Assembly: GCA_017504265.1 (NCBI GenBank)
Contig: JAFVRN010000038.1
Span: 62,001-126,000 of the forward strand
Direction: 5' to 3'
DNA: 64,000 nt
DNA from: Alistipes sp.
Lineage (GTDB): Bacteria; Bacteroidota; Bacteroidia; Bacteroidales; Rikenellaceae
Under the pieces are notes generated by a model, which searched no databases, was not told the origin of the DNA, and saw nothing but the letters and a program-made list of their open reading frames with translations. Position numbers and translations under genes: made by a program. Below, one piece after another: positions 52,290 to 60,271 of the stretch. The stretch's first letter is position 1, and each line of letters starts with the position of its first letter.

Positions 52290-53066
52290 TTACAACATTT
52301 GCGACAATAGCGACTGTAACGATATCCAGCCCATAAGATCAATAAAGAAGACCACGATAATAAACAGGGTGAACCATCGCACAAACTTAACACCCCAATT
52401 CATCGCCCAGTGTGAAGCAACGATAGCTCCCAGAATATTTCCCAGACCGTGTATCAAGCCCGACATCCACATCACCTGATCGTTGTAGATGAATACCGCG
52501 AGGGCAAAAGGTGTCGATAAGAATATAACAAAACCTTTAATCACGTTGGCCGTAACTATATCGAGGTTCATCGTGGAGAGTGTAATAGCCAAAATAAGGA
52601 AACCTAAACCTATGTAAATGTATCCTCCATAGAAGCCAATGATAAAGAACCAGATATAGTGCCACCAATGTATGACCAAACTATGGCCGCCCGTAACACT
52701 CTTCTTATCCTTACCCATGAGCAGGTAAATAAGAATTATGGCCAACACAGCACTCAGACATATCTTAAATATCGTCTCGCTAACCTCCGTAGCCACCATA
52801 GCTCCGATGATATTACCGAATATGGCAGGGATTGAGAGTAGCAGACCACTTTTAAGATGCAACATACCCTTGCGCAGGAAAGCCACCGTTGCTGATAGGT
52901 TTTGAAGCAGGACAGCTATACGATTTGTACCGTTGGCTATACCTATCGGCATACCCATAGCCATGAACAGTGACATGGTAATGACCGAGCCACCACCACC
53001 CAGCGTATTTATAATGCCGACTAAAATGCCGGAGACTAACAACAATACAATCTCATTTACACCCAT
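52290..53066 (-). CDS. TauE/SafE-family sulfite/anion exporter-like membrane protein
   Basis: The 258-residue protein has about eight membrane segments with the family motifs GILVGIINTLGGGGSVITMS near the N terminus, GIANGTNRIAVLLQNLSATV, and in the second half FIIGFYGGYIYIGLGFLILA and VIKGFVIFLSTPFALAVFIY. The family moves small anions, often sulfur compounds or organic acids; the substrate is unknown. It ends 4 bases before uvrA on the same strand and may share its transcript. Confidence 0.92.
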   Translation of the reverse strand: MGVNEIVLLLVSGILVGIINTLGGGGSVITMSLFMAMGMPIGIANGTNRIAVLLQNLSATVAFLRKGMLHLKSGLLLSIPAIFGNIIGAMVATEVSETIFKICLSAVLAIILIYLLMGKDKKSVTGGHSLVIHWWHYIWFFIIGFYGGYIYIGLGFLILAITLSTMNLDIVTANVIKGFVIFLSTPFALAVFIYNDQVMWMSGLIHGLGNILGAIVASHWAMNWGVKFVRWFTLFIIVVFFIDLMGWISLQSLLSQML

Positions 53067-53075
53067 ATATTAGCT

Positions 53076-53831
53076 CTATTTTATTTCAAAGTTATCCGCA
53101 TCACGCCAAGCAGCAAAACGATCTCTAAACGACCTCAATGCATCCACATCCAACTCCACTACCTCAACCGCCTCACTATCAGCCATATCAACCATATCTC
53201 TGCCATAGAAGTCCACGACCGCGGAGTCACCCGCATAGGTCAAGTTTGGTTCTTGGCCGATGCGATTGACACCTACCACATAGGCCTGGTTCTCAATAGC
53301 TCTGGCTCGCAATAGCGTTCTCCACACATCACGACGAGCCTGTGGCCAAAGTGCCGAATATATCACCACATCGTAGTCGCCACGATAACGACTCCACACC
53401 GGAAAACGCAAATCGTAGCATATTCCGAGCAGATAGCGTATGCCGCGCCACTCGGCTATCGTACGCCTATCGCCCGCCGTAAAATATCTATCCTCGCCAC
53501 CTACCGAGAAGAGGTGTCTTTTATCGTAGTACTCTACCTCGCCATCAGGCTTAACGAAGTAGGCTCTGTTACGATAGTGTTCGCCATCACGAACAGCCAC
53601 CGAGCCTACCAAAGCAGCATCCAATTGTGATGCCGTGCACTTCATCCACTGCAATGTACGACCATCATCGGCAATAGCAGTAGGATTAGTAGCAAAACCT
53701 GTTTGAAACATCTCCGAGAGGACAATAGTATCAGCCTTGACCATGGAAAGCATCTGCTCCAAAGCCTTTAAGTTTGCCTCGACATCGCACCATGATATGC
53801 TACGTTGCACTATTGCTACCCGATGTTTCAT
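53076..53831 (-). CDS. Carbon-nitrogen hydrolase, omega-amidase (YafV/NIT2)-like
   Basis: The 251-residue protein has the nitrilase triad: Glu in TIVLSEMFQTGFATN, Lys in EVEYYDKRHLF and Cys in LLGICYDLRFPVWSRY. Its length and DLRFPVW motif place it with omega-amidases, which hydrolyse alpha-ketoglutaramate or similar amides and help metabolite repair. It is 9 bases upstream of the TauE/SafE gene on the same strand. Confidence 0.92.
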   Translation of the reverse strand: MKHRVAIVQRSISWCDVEANLKALEQMLSMVKADTIVLSEMFQTGFATNPTAIADDGRTLQWMKCTASQLDAALVGSVAVRDGEHYRNRAYFVKPDGEVEYYDKRHLFSVGGEDRYFTAGDRRTIAEWRGIRYLLGICYDLRFPVWSRYRGDYDVVIYSALWPQARRDVWRTLLRARAIENQAYVVGVNRIGQEPNLTYAGDSAVVDFYGRDMVDMADSEAVEVVELDVDALRSFRDRFAAWRDADNFEIK

Positions 53832-53842
53832 ACTCTCTAATA

Positions 53843-54601
53843 CTACTTTTGTGCTATATAGAAGAGGTCGAAGCAGCTGTCGCCAACCTCTCTAATATCA
53901 TAATCATCCTCACGTATACCCTCCGTAAGCTCCCTATTACGACTATGCAGACCCCTACGATTAATACGATTGAGTATATCGTATGGCAACTGTAACAGCC
54001 ATCGTGGTAACCACCACTGCATTTTCAATATATCAAAGCGCATTATACGTCGCACCGATTCACGATTGCGCTCGTAATATGCCATAACCTTATCATTGCC
54101 ATGGACACCACGAGCCTCAACCGATGCAAAATCAGAAAGCAATGCTTTCAGCTCATCCGATGTATACTCCCTAACATGCCAGGGATTACGTGTAAGCGAC
54201 ATAGGTCGGTTGGGTGTAGTAACAATAAACCTACCACCTCTTTTGAGTACTCTGTATACTTCACGAACAAACTCTTTATCCCTCTTGATATGCTCGATAA
54301 CCTGAAACGATACTACGTAATCGAACGTCTGGTCATCGAATGGCAGCGGCGGCACCTTAGCTTCTCGAAATTCCACACCACGAGGCAGCTTATTTACCTT
54401 AGGACTGCGATGCTTATCGAGTGTCGTAAAACGAGTTGTATGAGGAGCTATAATCTCTATGCCATACCCCGTCCCTGTGCCTATTTCAAGTACCTCGCCC
54501 CCAACAAGCTCTGCGGCTGCCATATATGCAAGCCTCGAACGTCGGTATACGAAGTTGTCGGTTACATCTTGTGATACTCTCTCAGCAGTCTTCAGTGCCA
54601 T
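53843..54601 (-). CDS. Class I SAM-dependent methyltransferase
   Basis: The 252-residue protein has the Rossmann motif I VLEIGTGTGYGIEII, motif II-like TTLDKHRSPKVNKL, motif IV FDYVVSFQVIEHIKRDKEFV and YRVLKRGGRFIVTTPNRP, typical of methyltransferase family 11. Its substrate is not evident. It lies 11 bases upstream of the hydrolase gene and 8 bases after the CvfB-like gene, in one minus-strand run. Confidence 0.9.
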   Translation of the reverse strand: MALKTAERVSQDVTDNFVYRRSRLAYMAAAELVGGEVLEIGTGTGYGIEIIAPHTTRFTTLDKHRSPKVNKLPRGVEFREAKVPPLPFDDQTFDYVVSFQVIEHIKRDKEFVREVYRVLKRGGRFIVTTPNRPMSLTRNPWHVREYTSDELKALLSDFASVEARGVHGNDKVMAYYERNRESVRRIMRFDILKMQWWLPRWLLQLPYDILNRINRRGLHSRNRELTEGIREDDYDIREVGDSCFDLFYIAQK

Positions 54602-54609
54602 ATCTACTC

Positions 54610-55446
54610 CTACTTTATACGCTCTATGCCATTATCCGTCTGACGCACCTTGCCCTGCTTGAGCAACATGCCGAGAGACCTCTTAAAGACCTTCTTGCTC
54701 ATACCTATCACGCGAGCCACCTCCTGCGGATCACTCTTATCGTTGATAGGTAGCACACCACCGTGATCGGTCAGCATCTTTTCGAGCTTAACAACAGATG
54801 TCTCGACTTCGGCCAGACCTGTCTGCTGCAAGCTTACATCAATACGCATATCCTCGGTAATCTTACGCACCCAACCACGATGCTTCTCACCAACACGCAC
54901 CGGGCTGAATATCTGATTTTTATAAATCATGGCCCAATGGCGATTGTTGATTACGACACGATAGCCGATGGGGGTCTCAAATGCCACAACAAGCGACACC
55001 TCATCCCCTACCTTAACCGTAAGAGGATCTTCGTTATATATGAATGGCTTAATCTTATTGGTGGCGACACAACGACCCGTCATCTCGTCTATATACATAT
55101 AGACAACTGTCTTCTGTCCGGCAACAACACCTCCCTGCTGATTACGATTAGGCAAGAACAGTTGCTTACCAGATAATCCCCAATCGAGGAATGCACCATG
55201 GATACTCTTATCCACGACTTTCAGTGCGGCTACCTCGCCAGCCTTGATAAGTGGCGTTTCGGTAGAGGCCACAAGACGATCCTCGGAGTCGTGGTATACA
55301 AAGACCTCGACCTCGTCACCAACCTTCATATCAAGACGAGTGAAACGGTTTGGGAGAAGCACCTCTGCCCCCTCTTCATCGCTAAGATATAGACCAAAAT
55401 CCGATATTCGGGACACACGCAGTGTCTGTATTTCGCCAGTTCTCAT
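54610..55446 (-). CDS. S1-like RNA-binding protein, CvfB family
   Basis: The 278-residue protein has tandem S1-like folds (TLRVSRISDFGLYLSDEEGA; LKVVDKSIHGAFLDWGLSGK; VGEKHRGWVRKITEDMRIDV) and a C-terminal winged helix (DPQEVARVIGMSKKVFKRSL, LLKQGKVRQTDNGIERI). This is the CvfB/YitL layout; CvfB of Staphylococcus influences virulence-factor expression and binds RNA. It is probably the first gene of the run to uvrA, since the next gene upstream is 95 bases away. Confidence 0.92.
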   Translation of the reverse strand: MRTGEIQTLRVSRISDFGLYLSDEEGAEVLLPNRFTRLDMKVGDEVEVFVYHDSEDRLVASTETPLIKAGEVAALKVVDKSIHGAFLDWGLSGKQLFLPNRNQQGGVVAGQKTVVYMYIDEMTGRCVATNKIKPFIYNEDPLTVKVGDEVSLVVAFETPIGYRVVINNRHWAMIYKNQIFSPVRVGEKHRGWVRKITEDMRIDVSLQQTGLAEVETSVVKLEKMLTDHGGVLPINDKSDPQEVARVIGMSKKVFKRSLGMLLKQGKVRQTDNGIERIK

Positions 55447-55541
55447 ATTTCAACATAATTTATAAGTGCGTAAAGATACAAAAAAAGTATCAACGACAAA
55501 AGAGAATATGGCAAAATAGGGCCTATTATTCCAAATTGTGG

Positions 55542-56717
55542 CTATAATAGCTCCAAAACGCAGTATATCAGATAGCCGAAATAGTTACCCACGGCATATC
55601 CCGCAAGGCCATTTGTAATACCGACTACGATGACATCCCTATTCTTCATCGCTGCGGCAATCATTGGCACACATACAGGAGAGTTGATAAGTGTATTGGA
55701 TGTAATGACAGCCGTATCGGCATCGACACGACATAGACGTGCAAATATAATTGTGATAAATAACGAGCCAAATACTATTATCGTCTGGAAAATAAGCACA
55801 TAGATACTCTGTTGCCAATCGATGGATGAAAGGTCTGCCATCGTAGCCATCACCAGACAGAAGATGTATATAAGATACATACCGGCATCGTAGCTTTTAT
55901 CCCATCGACGCACCTCGGGTGTGATGGTTGCGAGCAACGATAGTGTCGTGATAGATAGTATCAAAGCCACCATAGATATACCATCCTCACCGCCAACCTT
56001 CATAGCTATAAGTAGCGACACACCCATTATTGCAATAGAAGCTATCGTTATCTTCAACAACTGCCATAGCGATGAGCGTTTGGCGAAATCACGATAAGGA
56101 TTATCATCTTCGGCAACGATATCCACAACCTGCTCGGCGTGACGACGGCCACCGACAATATGACGAGCAAAGCGTACACCGCCACCCATAAGGAACATAA
56201 GATAGAAGAACGATACTATAAGATTACAGGTCGAGAGCATCACAAAGCTCTCGGTTGACAGACCCACCATCTGCTTCACGGCAGCAAGATTGGCAGCTCC
56301 GCCCGTATATTGTCCTGCAAGAGCAGCACCCATCTTCGAGCCCTCTGCACCTAACCTGCCATCGCAGATGATATAACCCACCACAACTATCAGAGCGACA
56401 GCCATAACGCCGGCAATAAAAGCCGACAAACTTTGACCCAACGAGAAGCGACGAAAGTTACAACCAAAGAGCATCATTGGAAGTGCCAACGGAACTAACA
56501 CCTCGGATACACTCTCCTGAAAAGCGAGTATCGACACCCGCTCTTCGCCCGATGGAAGGATACCTATATTGGCAACTATAACACCAAGTATATATAACAC
56601 CAGAACAGGGCCTATCTTACCCAGAAGATTCACCTTGCGGCAGACATACAACACAGCTGCCGGAGCAAAAATAAAGAATAGAAGGAGAAGTAATTTTGCA
56701 ATCATAGCTACATTCAT
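55542..56717 (-). CDS. DUF819-family membrane protein, paralogue 2
   Basis: The 391-residue protein has the same layout as the one at 31488: IGPVLVLYILGVIVANIGI, LVPLALPMMLFGCNF, LAGQYTGGAANLAAVKQMVG, YDAGMYLIYIFCLVMATMAD, INSPVCVPMIAAAMKNRDVI and GLAGYAVGNYFGYLI. The two are distant paralogues rather than copies (many substitutions). A -7 element TACATTTG lies upstream at 56735-56742 on the minus strand. Likely a transporter of unknown substrate. Confidence 0.88.
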   Translation of the reverse strand: MNVAMIAKLLLLLFFIFAPAAVLYVCRKVNLLGKIGPVLVLYILGVIVANIGILPSGEERVSILAFQESVSEVLVPLALPMMLFGCNFRRFSLGQSLSAFIAGVMAVALIVVVGYIICDGRLGAEGSKMGAALAGQYTGGAANLAAVKQMVGLSTESFVMLSTCNLIVSFFYLMFLMGGGVRFARHIVGGRRHAEQVVDIVAEDDNPYRDFAKRSSLWQLLKITIASIAIMGVSLLIAMKVGGEDGISMVALILSITTLSLLATITPEVRRWDKSYDAGMYLIYIFCLVMATMADLSSIDWQQSIYVLIFQTIIVFGSLFITIIFARLCRVDADTAVITSNTLINSPVCVPMIAAAMKNRDVIVVGITNGLAGYAVGNYFGYLIYCVLELL

Positions 56718-56866
56718 TACCTTAATAATTGGTACAAATGTAGCTATAATTTTGCAAAAAGCTCAATATTATCTCGTCTTTTGTTCTTTTACCCCAAGAA
56801 CCTGTGTTCTCCGTGGCATAGAAAATAGAGATAATCGTATGTTACACCGTCAGCATTTCATCCGAG

Positions 56867-57535
56867 TTAGATGGCTCGAATATCTGCGCCTCCCGACGAA
56901 TGAATATTGGTTGTGGCCGATGTCGCCCGATACTCTACATCGGCTCCTCCCGAAGCATTTATATCGTATGCAACAGTTGCATATACCTCCAAGTCTGCGC
57001 CACCTGATGCTGCTGCCGACACCCTCTCGGCACGCATATCGCCAAGATCCACATCGGCACCGCCGGATACAGCAACCGTCAAATCGCGGCAGCTGCCACG
57101 CAATGACACATCCGCACCACCCGATGCCGCAATGGTTATATTGCTGTCGAAGTGCAGCTCTTGGCACGCACTTATATCTGAGCCTCCAGATGCCGCAAAC
57201 GTATTCAAATTATCGGGTGACATACGAACCTCTATCTCATCCACCTTGTACGACACTCCGCTACGCAGACCAATATTTAGCGTATCACCCTGCTTCTCTA
57301 TCTCTACATACTCCATAATATTCTGCGCCGTGGTGATAAGCAACTCACCTCGCTCAACGCTATCATCGAGGATCAGATCGACACCACTTGCAACACCAAC
57401 GCCGCATATCTCGGCATCGTAGCTTCGTTTTTCCGTAACAGATGGTCCCTCACCGACAACCCTATCTCCCATTACAAAAGTAATGCACGATGTTGATAGT
57501 GATAGCATACCGATAAAGACAAATAATCTCTTCAT
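56867..57535 (-). CDS. Head-GIN (DUF2807) domain lipoprotein
   Basis: The 222-residue protein has a lipobox at Cys17 (LSLSTSC) and a beta-helix-like run of ASGGADV units: TFAASGGSDISACQE, TIAASGGADVSLRGS, TVAVSGGADVDLGDM, SAAASGGADLEVYAT, NASGGADVEYRA, HSSGGADIRA. This is the DUF2807 head-GIN fold. Function unknown; in other species it is found near transcriptional regulators and adhesion proteins. It is 25 bases after the GntR gene and ends the ABC operon, so it is presumably induced with the transporter. Confidence 0.9.
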   Translation of the reverse strand: MKRLFVFIGMLSLSTSCITFVMGDRVVGEGPSVTEKRSYDAEICGVGVASGVDLILDDSVERGELLITTAQNIMEYVEIEKQGDTLNIGLRSGVSYKVDEIEVRMSPDNLNTFAASGGSDISACQELHFDSNITIAASGGADVSLRGSCRDLTVAVSGGADVDLGDMRAERVSAAASGGADLEVYATVAYDINASGGADVEYRATSATTNIHSSGGADIRAI

Positions 57536-57560
57536 AATAAATTGAATATTAAGTTAAGTT

Positions 57561-57896
57561 TTATTTTACATCAATTGTAATATCGAGCAATGCCAATCGC
57601 TCTTGGAGCTTAGGCAGCTCTTCTGTCATAAACTTCTGTCGTTCCAACTCTTTGATATGGGCTTTGGCTCCCTCCGACACGAAAAAGCCTATACCTCGGC
57701 GGTTGAAGATTATACCATCGCTCTCCAACCTCTCATAGCTACGCATGACCGTATTGGGATTCACACCGACCTCTGCGGCAAGCTCCCTTACAGAGACTAT
57801 GCGCTCGGTCTCTATCCACTCTTCGGAGAGTATGCGCATCGCTATAAGTTCGTATATCTGTCGCCATATTGGCTTATCGTCCGAAAACTGCATCAT
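57561..57896 (-). CDS. GntR-family transcriptional regulator, YtrA-like
   Basis: The 111-residue protein has the GntR winged helix (WRQIYELIAMRILSEEWIET; VRELAAEVGVNPNTVMRSYE; FNRRGIGFFVSEGA) and only a short C-terminal dimerisation tail, which defines the YtrA subfamily. Such regulators repress ABC transporter operons and often respond to envelope stress. It is encoded within the operon ABC-permease-permease-GntR-GIN and a matching palindrome lies over the operon promoter (60183-60204), implying autoregulation. Confidence 0.94.
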   Translation of the reverse strand: MMQFSDDKPIWRQIYELIAMRILSEEWIETERIVSVRELAAEVGVNPNTVMRSYERLESDGIIFNRRGIGFFVSEGAKAHIKELERQKFMTEELPKLQERLALLDITIDVK

Positions 57897-57900
57897 AATA

Positions 57901-58557
57901 TTATAATTTTATCTCTCTGTAACGAAGTAGGAAATATCCCAATACCCAACATACAATGGCAATAATCGCATTAATCCACATTTCCGCCTCGTTGATATGC
58001 TCTGATGGGATAAACTTTTCAATGAGTAGCTCTCCAATCGTCATCAAGCAGAGAGCTATAATATAGTTCATAACAACACGCGCACGAGCTGTAATGTTTA
58101 CAATAAGTAGCACTGCATGGAGGGCCAACAATTCGACAATCGGTCTATAATCGACAAATAGGTCGCCAATATCGAAGGCCTCGGTCGCCGACAGTGGATA
58201 TATCTGCATAAGAATAGCTACAGCAGGGATAAAACATATAGCAAATAGCAGGATCACCATCACCATACTATTAACCATAATGAAGGTATATCGCTCGGCA
58301 GACGACAACGGCAGTGTATTCTCCATAACAAACGTAGACTTACTACGCATATCTCGCGTCGATATATGAAGAATAAAGAGAATATCAAATAATAGGATAG
58401 CATCTGCCATCATTGCTGCCGTCGCAACACTGTGCGAAGCGTAGCCAAAGAGCAACGGCACTCCGAATGTACCGAGAATAATGGCATAATAGCTATAACG
58501 ATTATAGCTGTAATGCTTTATAAAATACCTCAATACATTGTTAATGTAACTACTCAT
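57901..58557 (-). CDS. ABC-2-type membrane protein, second permease of the GntR operon
   Basis: The 218-residue protein has about six hydrophobic segments (YAIILGTFGVPLLFGYASHS; AMMADAILLFDILFILHIST; VNSMVMVILLFAICFIPAVA; LLALHAVLLIVNITARAR; WINAIIAIVCWVLGYFLLRY). The internal SKSTFVMENTLPLSSAERYT resembles a segment of the gene upstream (RSTKVLESVIPISNEERM), so the two are paralogues. Likely forms a heterodimer with it. The start at 58557 (MSSYINN) avoids a 7-base overlap given by the ATG at 58566. Confidence 0.8.
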   Translation of the reverse strand: MSSYINNVLRYFIKHYSYNRYSYYAIILGTFGVPLLFGYASHSVATAAMMADAILLFDILFILHISTRDMRSKSTFVMENTLPLSSAERYTFIMVNSMVMVILLFAICFIPAVAILMQIYPLSATEAFDIGDLFVDYRPIVELLALHAVLLIVNITARARVVMNYIIALCLMTIGELLIEKFIPSEHINEAEMWINAIIAIVCWVLGYFLLRYREIKL

Positions 58558-58559
58558 AA

Positions 58560-59276
58560 CTACCATTTAACTTGACGTTTACGCAGCACCAAATATCCTA
58601 ATGCATAGAATACCACAGGAATAAGCACATAGAGTGTAATACCTACCGGTTCGGGGATGCTCAGGTGGCTAAATGCACTGAACTGCTCCTCGTAACGAAT
58701 TAGTAGCTCCAAGCCGACACGTCCCGTAATTCCGAAAAAGACCATAACACCAATGAATGCACCTACATAGGCCAAAACGAGGTTACGACGTGCTGCAAGA
58801 TTAATGAGCAACGAGGCCGAGTATATAATCTGAATGAGTATGTATATAGGCCAATAAAAATAGCCGTGGGCGATCATATCGCACAGCTCATGACCAACTG
58901 CAACATCTGCATAGACAAACGGAGTGGTAAGGAGCATAGCTAAGGTTGTTGTAATGGTGAGAATTAACGGAAATGCTACTGCACCGTTTAATATCATAAA
59001 GGTCATTCTCTCCTCATTCGATATCGGTATAACACTTTCGAGAACCTTTGTCGAGCGGCCTCGCATACTCCAAGTAGTACGTATCGAATAGCCCATCGCG
59101 CCAAAAATATACAGCGCAAGGCCTATACCATATACCGTGTCGATATCACGCGAGAGTATACCGAACAGCAATGGCCAACCAAGCATTTGGAGGATAATAG
59201 CAAGATACTGTTTGCGTTGTGTAGCGTAGTGATAGCGAGCATACTGCGCCACCCTACTTATCGAGAAACATGACAT
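58560..59276 (-). CDS. ABC-2-type membrane protein, first permease of the GntR operon
   Basis: The 238-residue protein has about six membrane segments (YLAIILQMLGWPLLFGILS; IGLALYIFGAMGYSIRT; LNGAVAFPLILTITTTLAML; YWPIYILIQIIYSASLLINL; LVLAYVGAFIGVMVFFGITG; ITLYVLIPVVFYALGYLVLR). It shares the pattern of the next gene. It is 2 bases after the ATPase gene. Substrate unknown; related units export peptides or antibiotics or act in lipid movement. Confidence 0.8.
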   Translation of the reverse strand: MSCFSISRVAQYARYHYATQRKQYLAIILQMLGWPLLFGILSRDIDTVYGIGLALYIFGAMGYSIRTTWSMRGRSTKVLESVIPISNEERMTFMILNGAVAFPLILTITTTLAMLLTTPFVYADVAVGHELCDMIAHGYFYWPIYILIQIIYSASLLINLAARRNLVLAYVGAFIGVMVFFGITGRVGLELLIRYEEQFSAFSHLSIPEPVGITLYVLIPVVFYALGYLVLRKRQVKW

Positions 59277-59278
59277 AA

Positions 59279-60109
59279 CTATTTGGTATTAAAGATTGCT
59301 GCAATGGCGTTGCGATTGGCTGTAGTAGCGTTAAACAGCAACTCGATACTTAGCGGTGTATCCTCATCTGTTTCGTTGAGCGACACAGCCATATCACCCT
59401 GTATGGTACGCTCCGAATAGATAACCTTGTCTGCATCTGTTGCTTTGCCAAATTTCAGGCGGCGACCTATCTCGAGCGTTGTAGCCGATAGTGCCACACC
59501 ATACTCATCGAGTATTACGATGCTATCCAAGAGTTGCTCTATATCCGCCACCTGATGCGTAGATATAACCACCATACGCTCCTCATTCACGTACGATGCA
59601 AGGATGCGACGAAAGACGCTCTTAGATGGTATATCCAGACCGTTCGTTGGCTCATCGAGAAGCAACATCGCCACGTTACAAGCCATCGCGAATGCTATGT
59701 ATGCCTTCTTGCGCTGACCCATAGACATAGAGTGTAGCCTCTCCGAAGGATTTATGTGCAACTCCTCGCAGTAGCGATACATATCGCCACGATTGAAACG
59801 TGGATAGAACGGAGCTGTAACCTTGGCATAACCATCAAGCGACAAGTTTGGGAGGTCGAACTCCTCGGGGATAATAATCATATCGCGGAATATCTCTGGA
59901 CGACGCAACGACGGATCACAACCCATGACACTTACCTCACCCCCATTAGGGCGCATAATGCCGCAAACGAGTTTCAAAAGCGTAGTCTTACCGATACCAT
60001 TACATCCGAGCAATCCATGGATGTGACCCTTTTCGAGTCTTAATGTGATATTTGTCAGCACCTCGTGCTGTGACGAATACCTAAATGAAAGTTTGTTTGT
60101 CGAAATCAT
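59279..60109 (-). CDS. ABC transporter ATP-binding protein of the GntR operon
   Basis: The 276-residue protein has Walker A GLLGCNGIGKTTLLKLVCGI, signature HSMSMGQRKKAYIAFAMACN (a variant of LSGGQ), Walker B AMLLLDEPTNGLD and the switch histidine in MVVISTHQVADIEQL. The C-terminal ~60 residues are an extension of unknown role. It leads the operon with a consensus promoter and operator at 60183-60237. YtrB-type ATPases in such operons work with ABC-2 permeases. Confidence 0.93.
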   Translation of the reverse strand: MISTNKLSFRYSSQHEVLTNITLRLEKGHIHGLLGCNGIGKTTLLKLVCGIMRPNGGEVSVMGCDPSLRRPEIFRDMIIIPEEFDLPNLSLDGYAKVTAPFYPRFNRGDMYRYCEELHINPSERLHSMSMGQRKKAYIAFAMACNVAMLLLDEPTNGLDIPSKSVFRRILASYVNEERMVVISTHQVADIEQLLDSIVILDEYGVALSATTLEIGRRLKFGKATDADKVIYSERTIQGDMAVSLNETDEDTPLSIELLFNATTANRNAIAAIFNTK

Positions 60110-60182
60110 ATTATCCTTACTTTATTTAATATTATACCCTATCTCGACCTCCCCACCGACAATCGACCGGCGAGCCATCAGT

Positions 60183-60204
60183 GTGTATTAGTTTAGTAAT
60201 ACAC
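60183..60204. promoter_or_regulatory. Palindromic operator, likely site of the YtrA-like GntR regulator
   Basis: GTGTATTA (60183-60190) and TAATACAC (60197-60204) form a perfect inverted repeat with a 6-base spacer. It covers the expected start of transcription of the ABC operon, just after its -7 element, where bound repressor would block transcription. It resembles the GTGTA...TACAC form described for YtrA-type regulators. Binding is inferred. Confidence 0.7.
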
Positions 60205-60206
60205 TG

Positions 60207-60237
60207 CAAAGGTAGGCATAATTTTTAATCTTGCAAA
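60207..60237 (-). promoter_or_regulatory. Promoter of the ABC-GntR-GIN operon
   Basis: On the minus strand TTTG (60234-60237) and TACCTTTG (60207-60214) are 19 bases apart, a full consensus match next to the operator. Confidence 0.8.
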
Positions 60238-60256
60238 TATTTTCGAACATTTTTTA

Positions 60257-60264
60257 TATCTTTG
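60257..60264 (+). promoter_or_regulatory. -7 element of uvrC
   Basis: TATCTTTG lies 7 bases before the uvrC ATG at 60272, so the message would be almost leaderless. The -33 part is weak. Confidence 0.55.
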
Positions 60265-60271
60265 CAAAAGT

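Noticed and set aside
52286..52393. 36-residue N-terminal extension of uvrA
   Set aside because: The extension lies inside the TauE/SafE gene in another frame and does not resemble Uvr[17 protein letters not shown] is the normal start.
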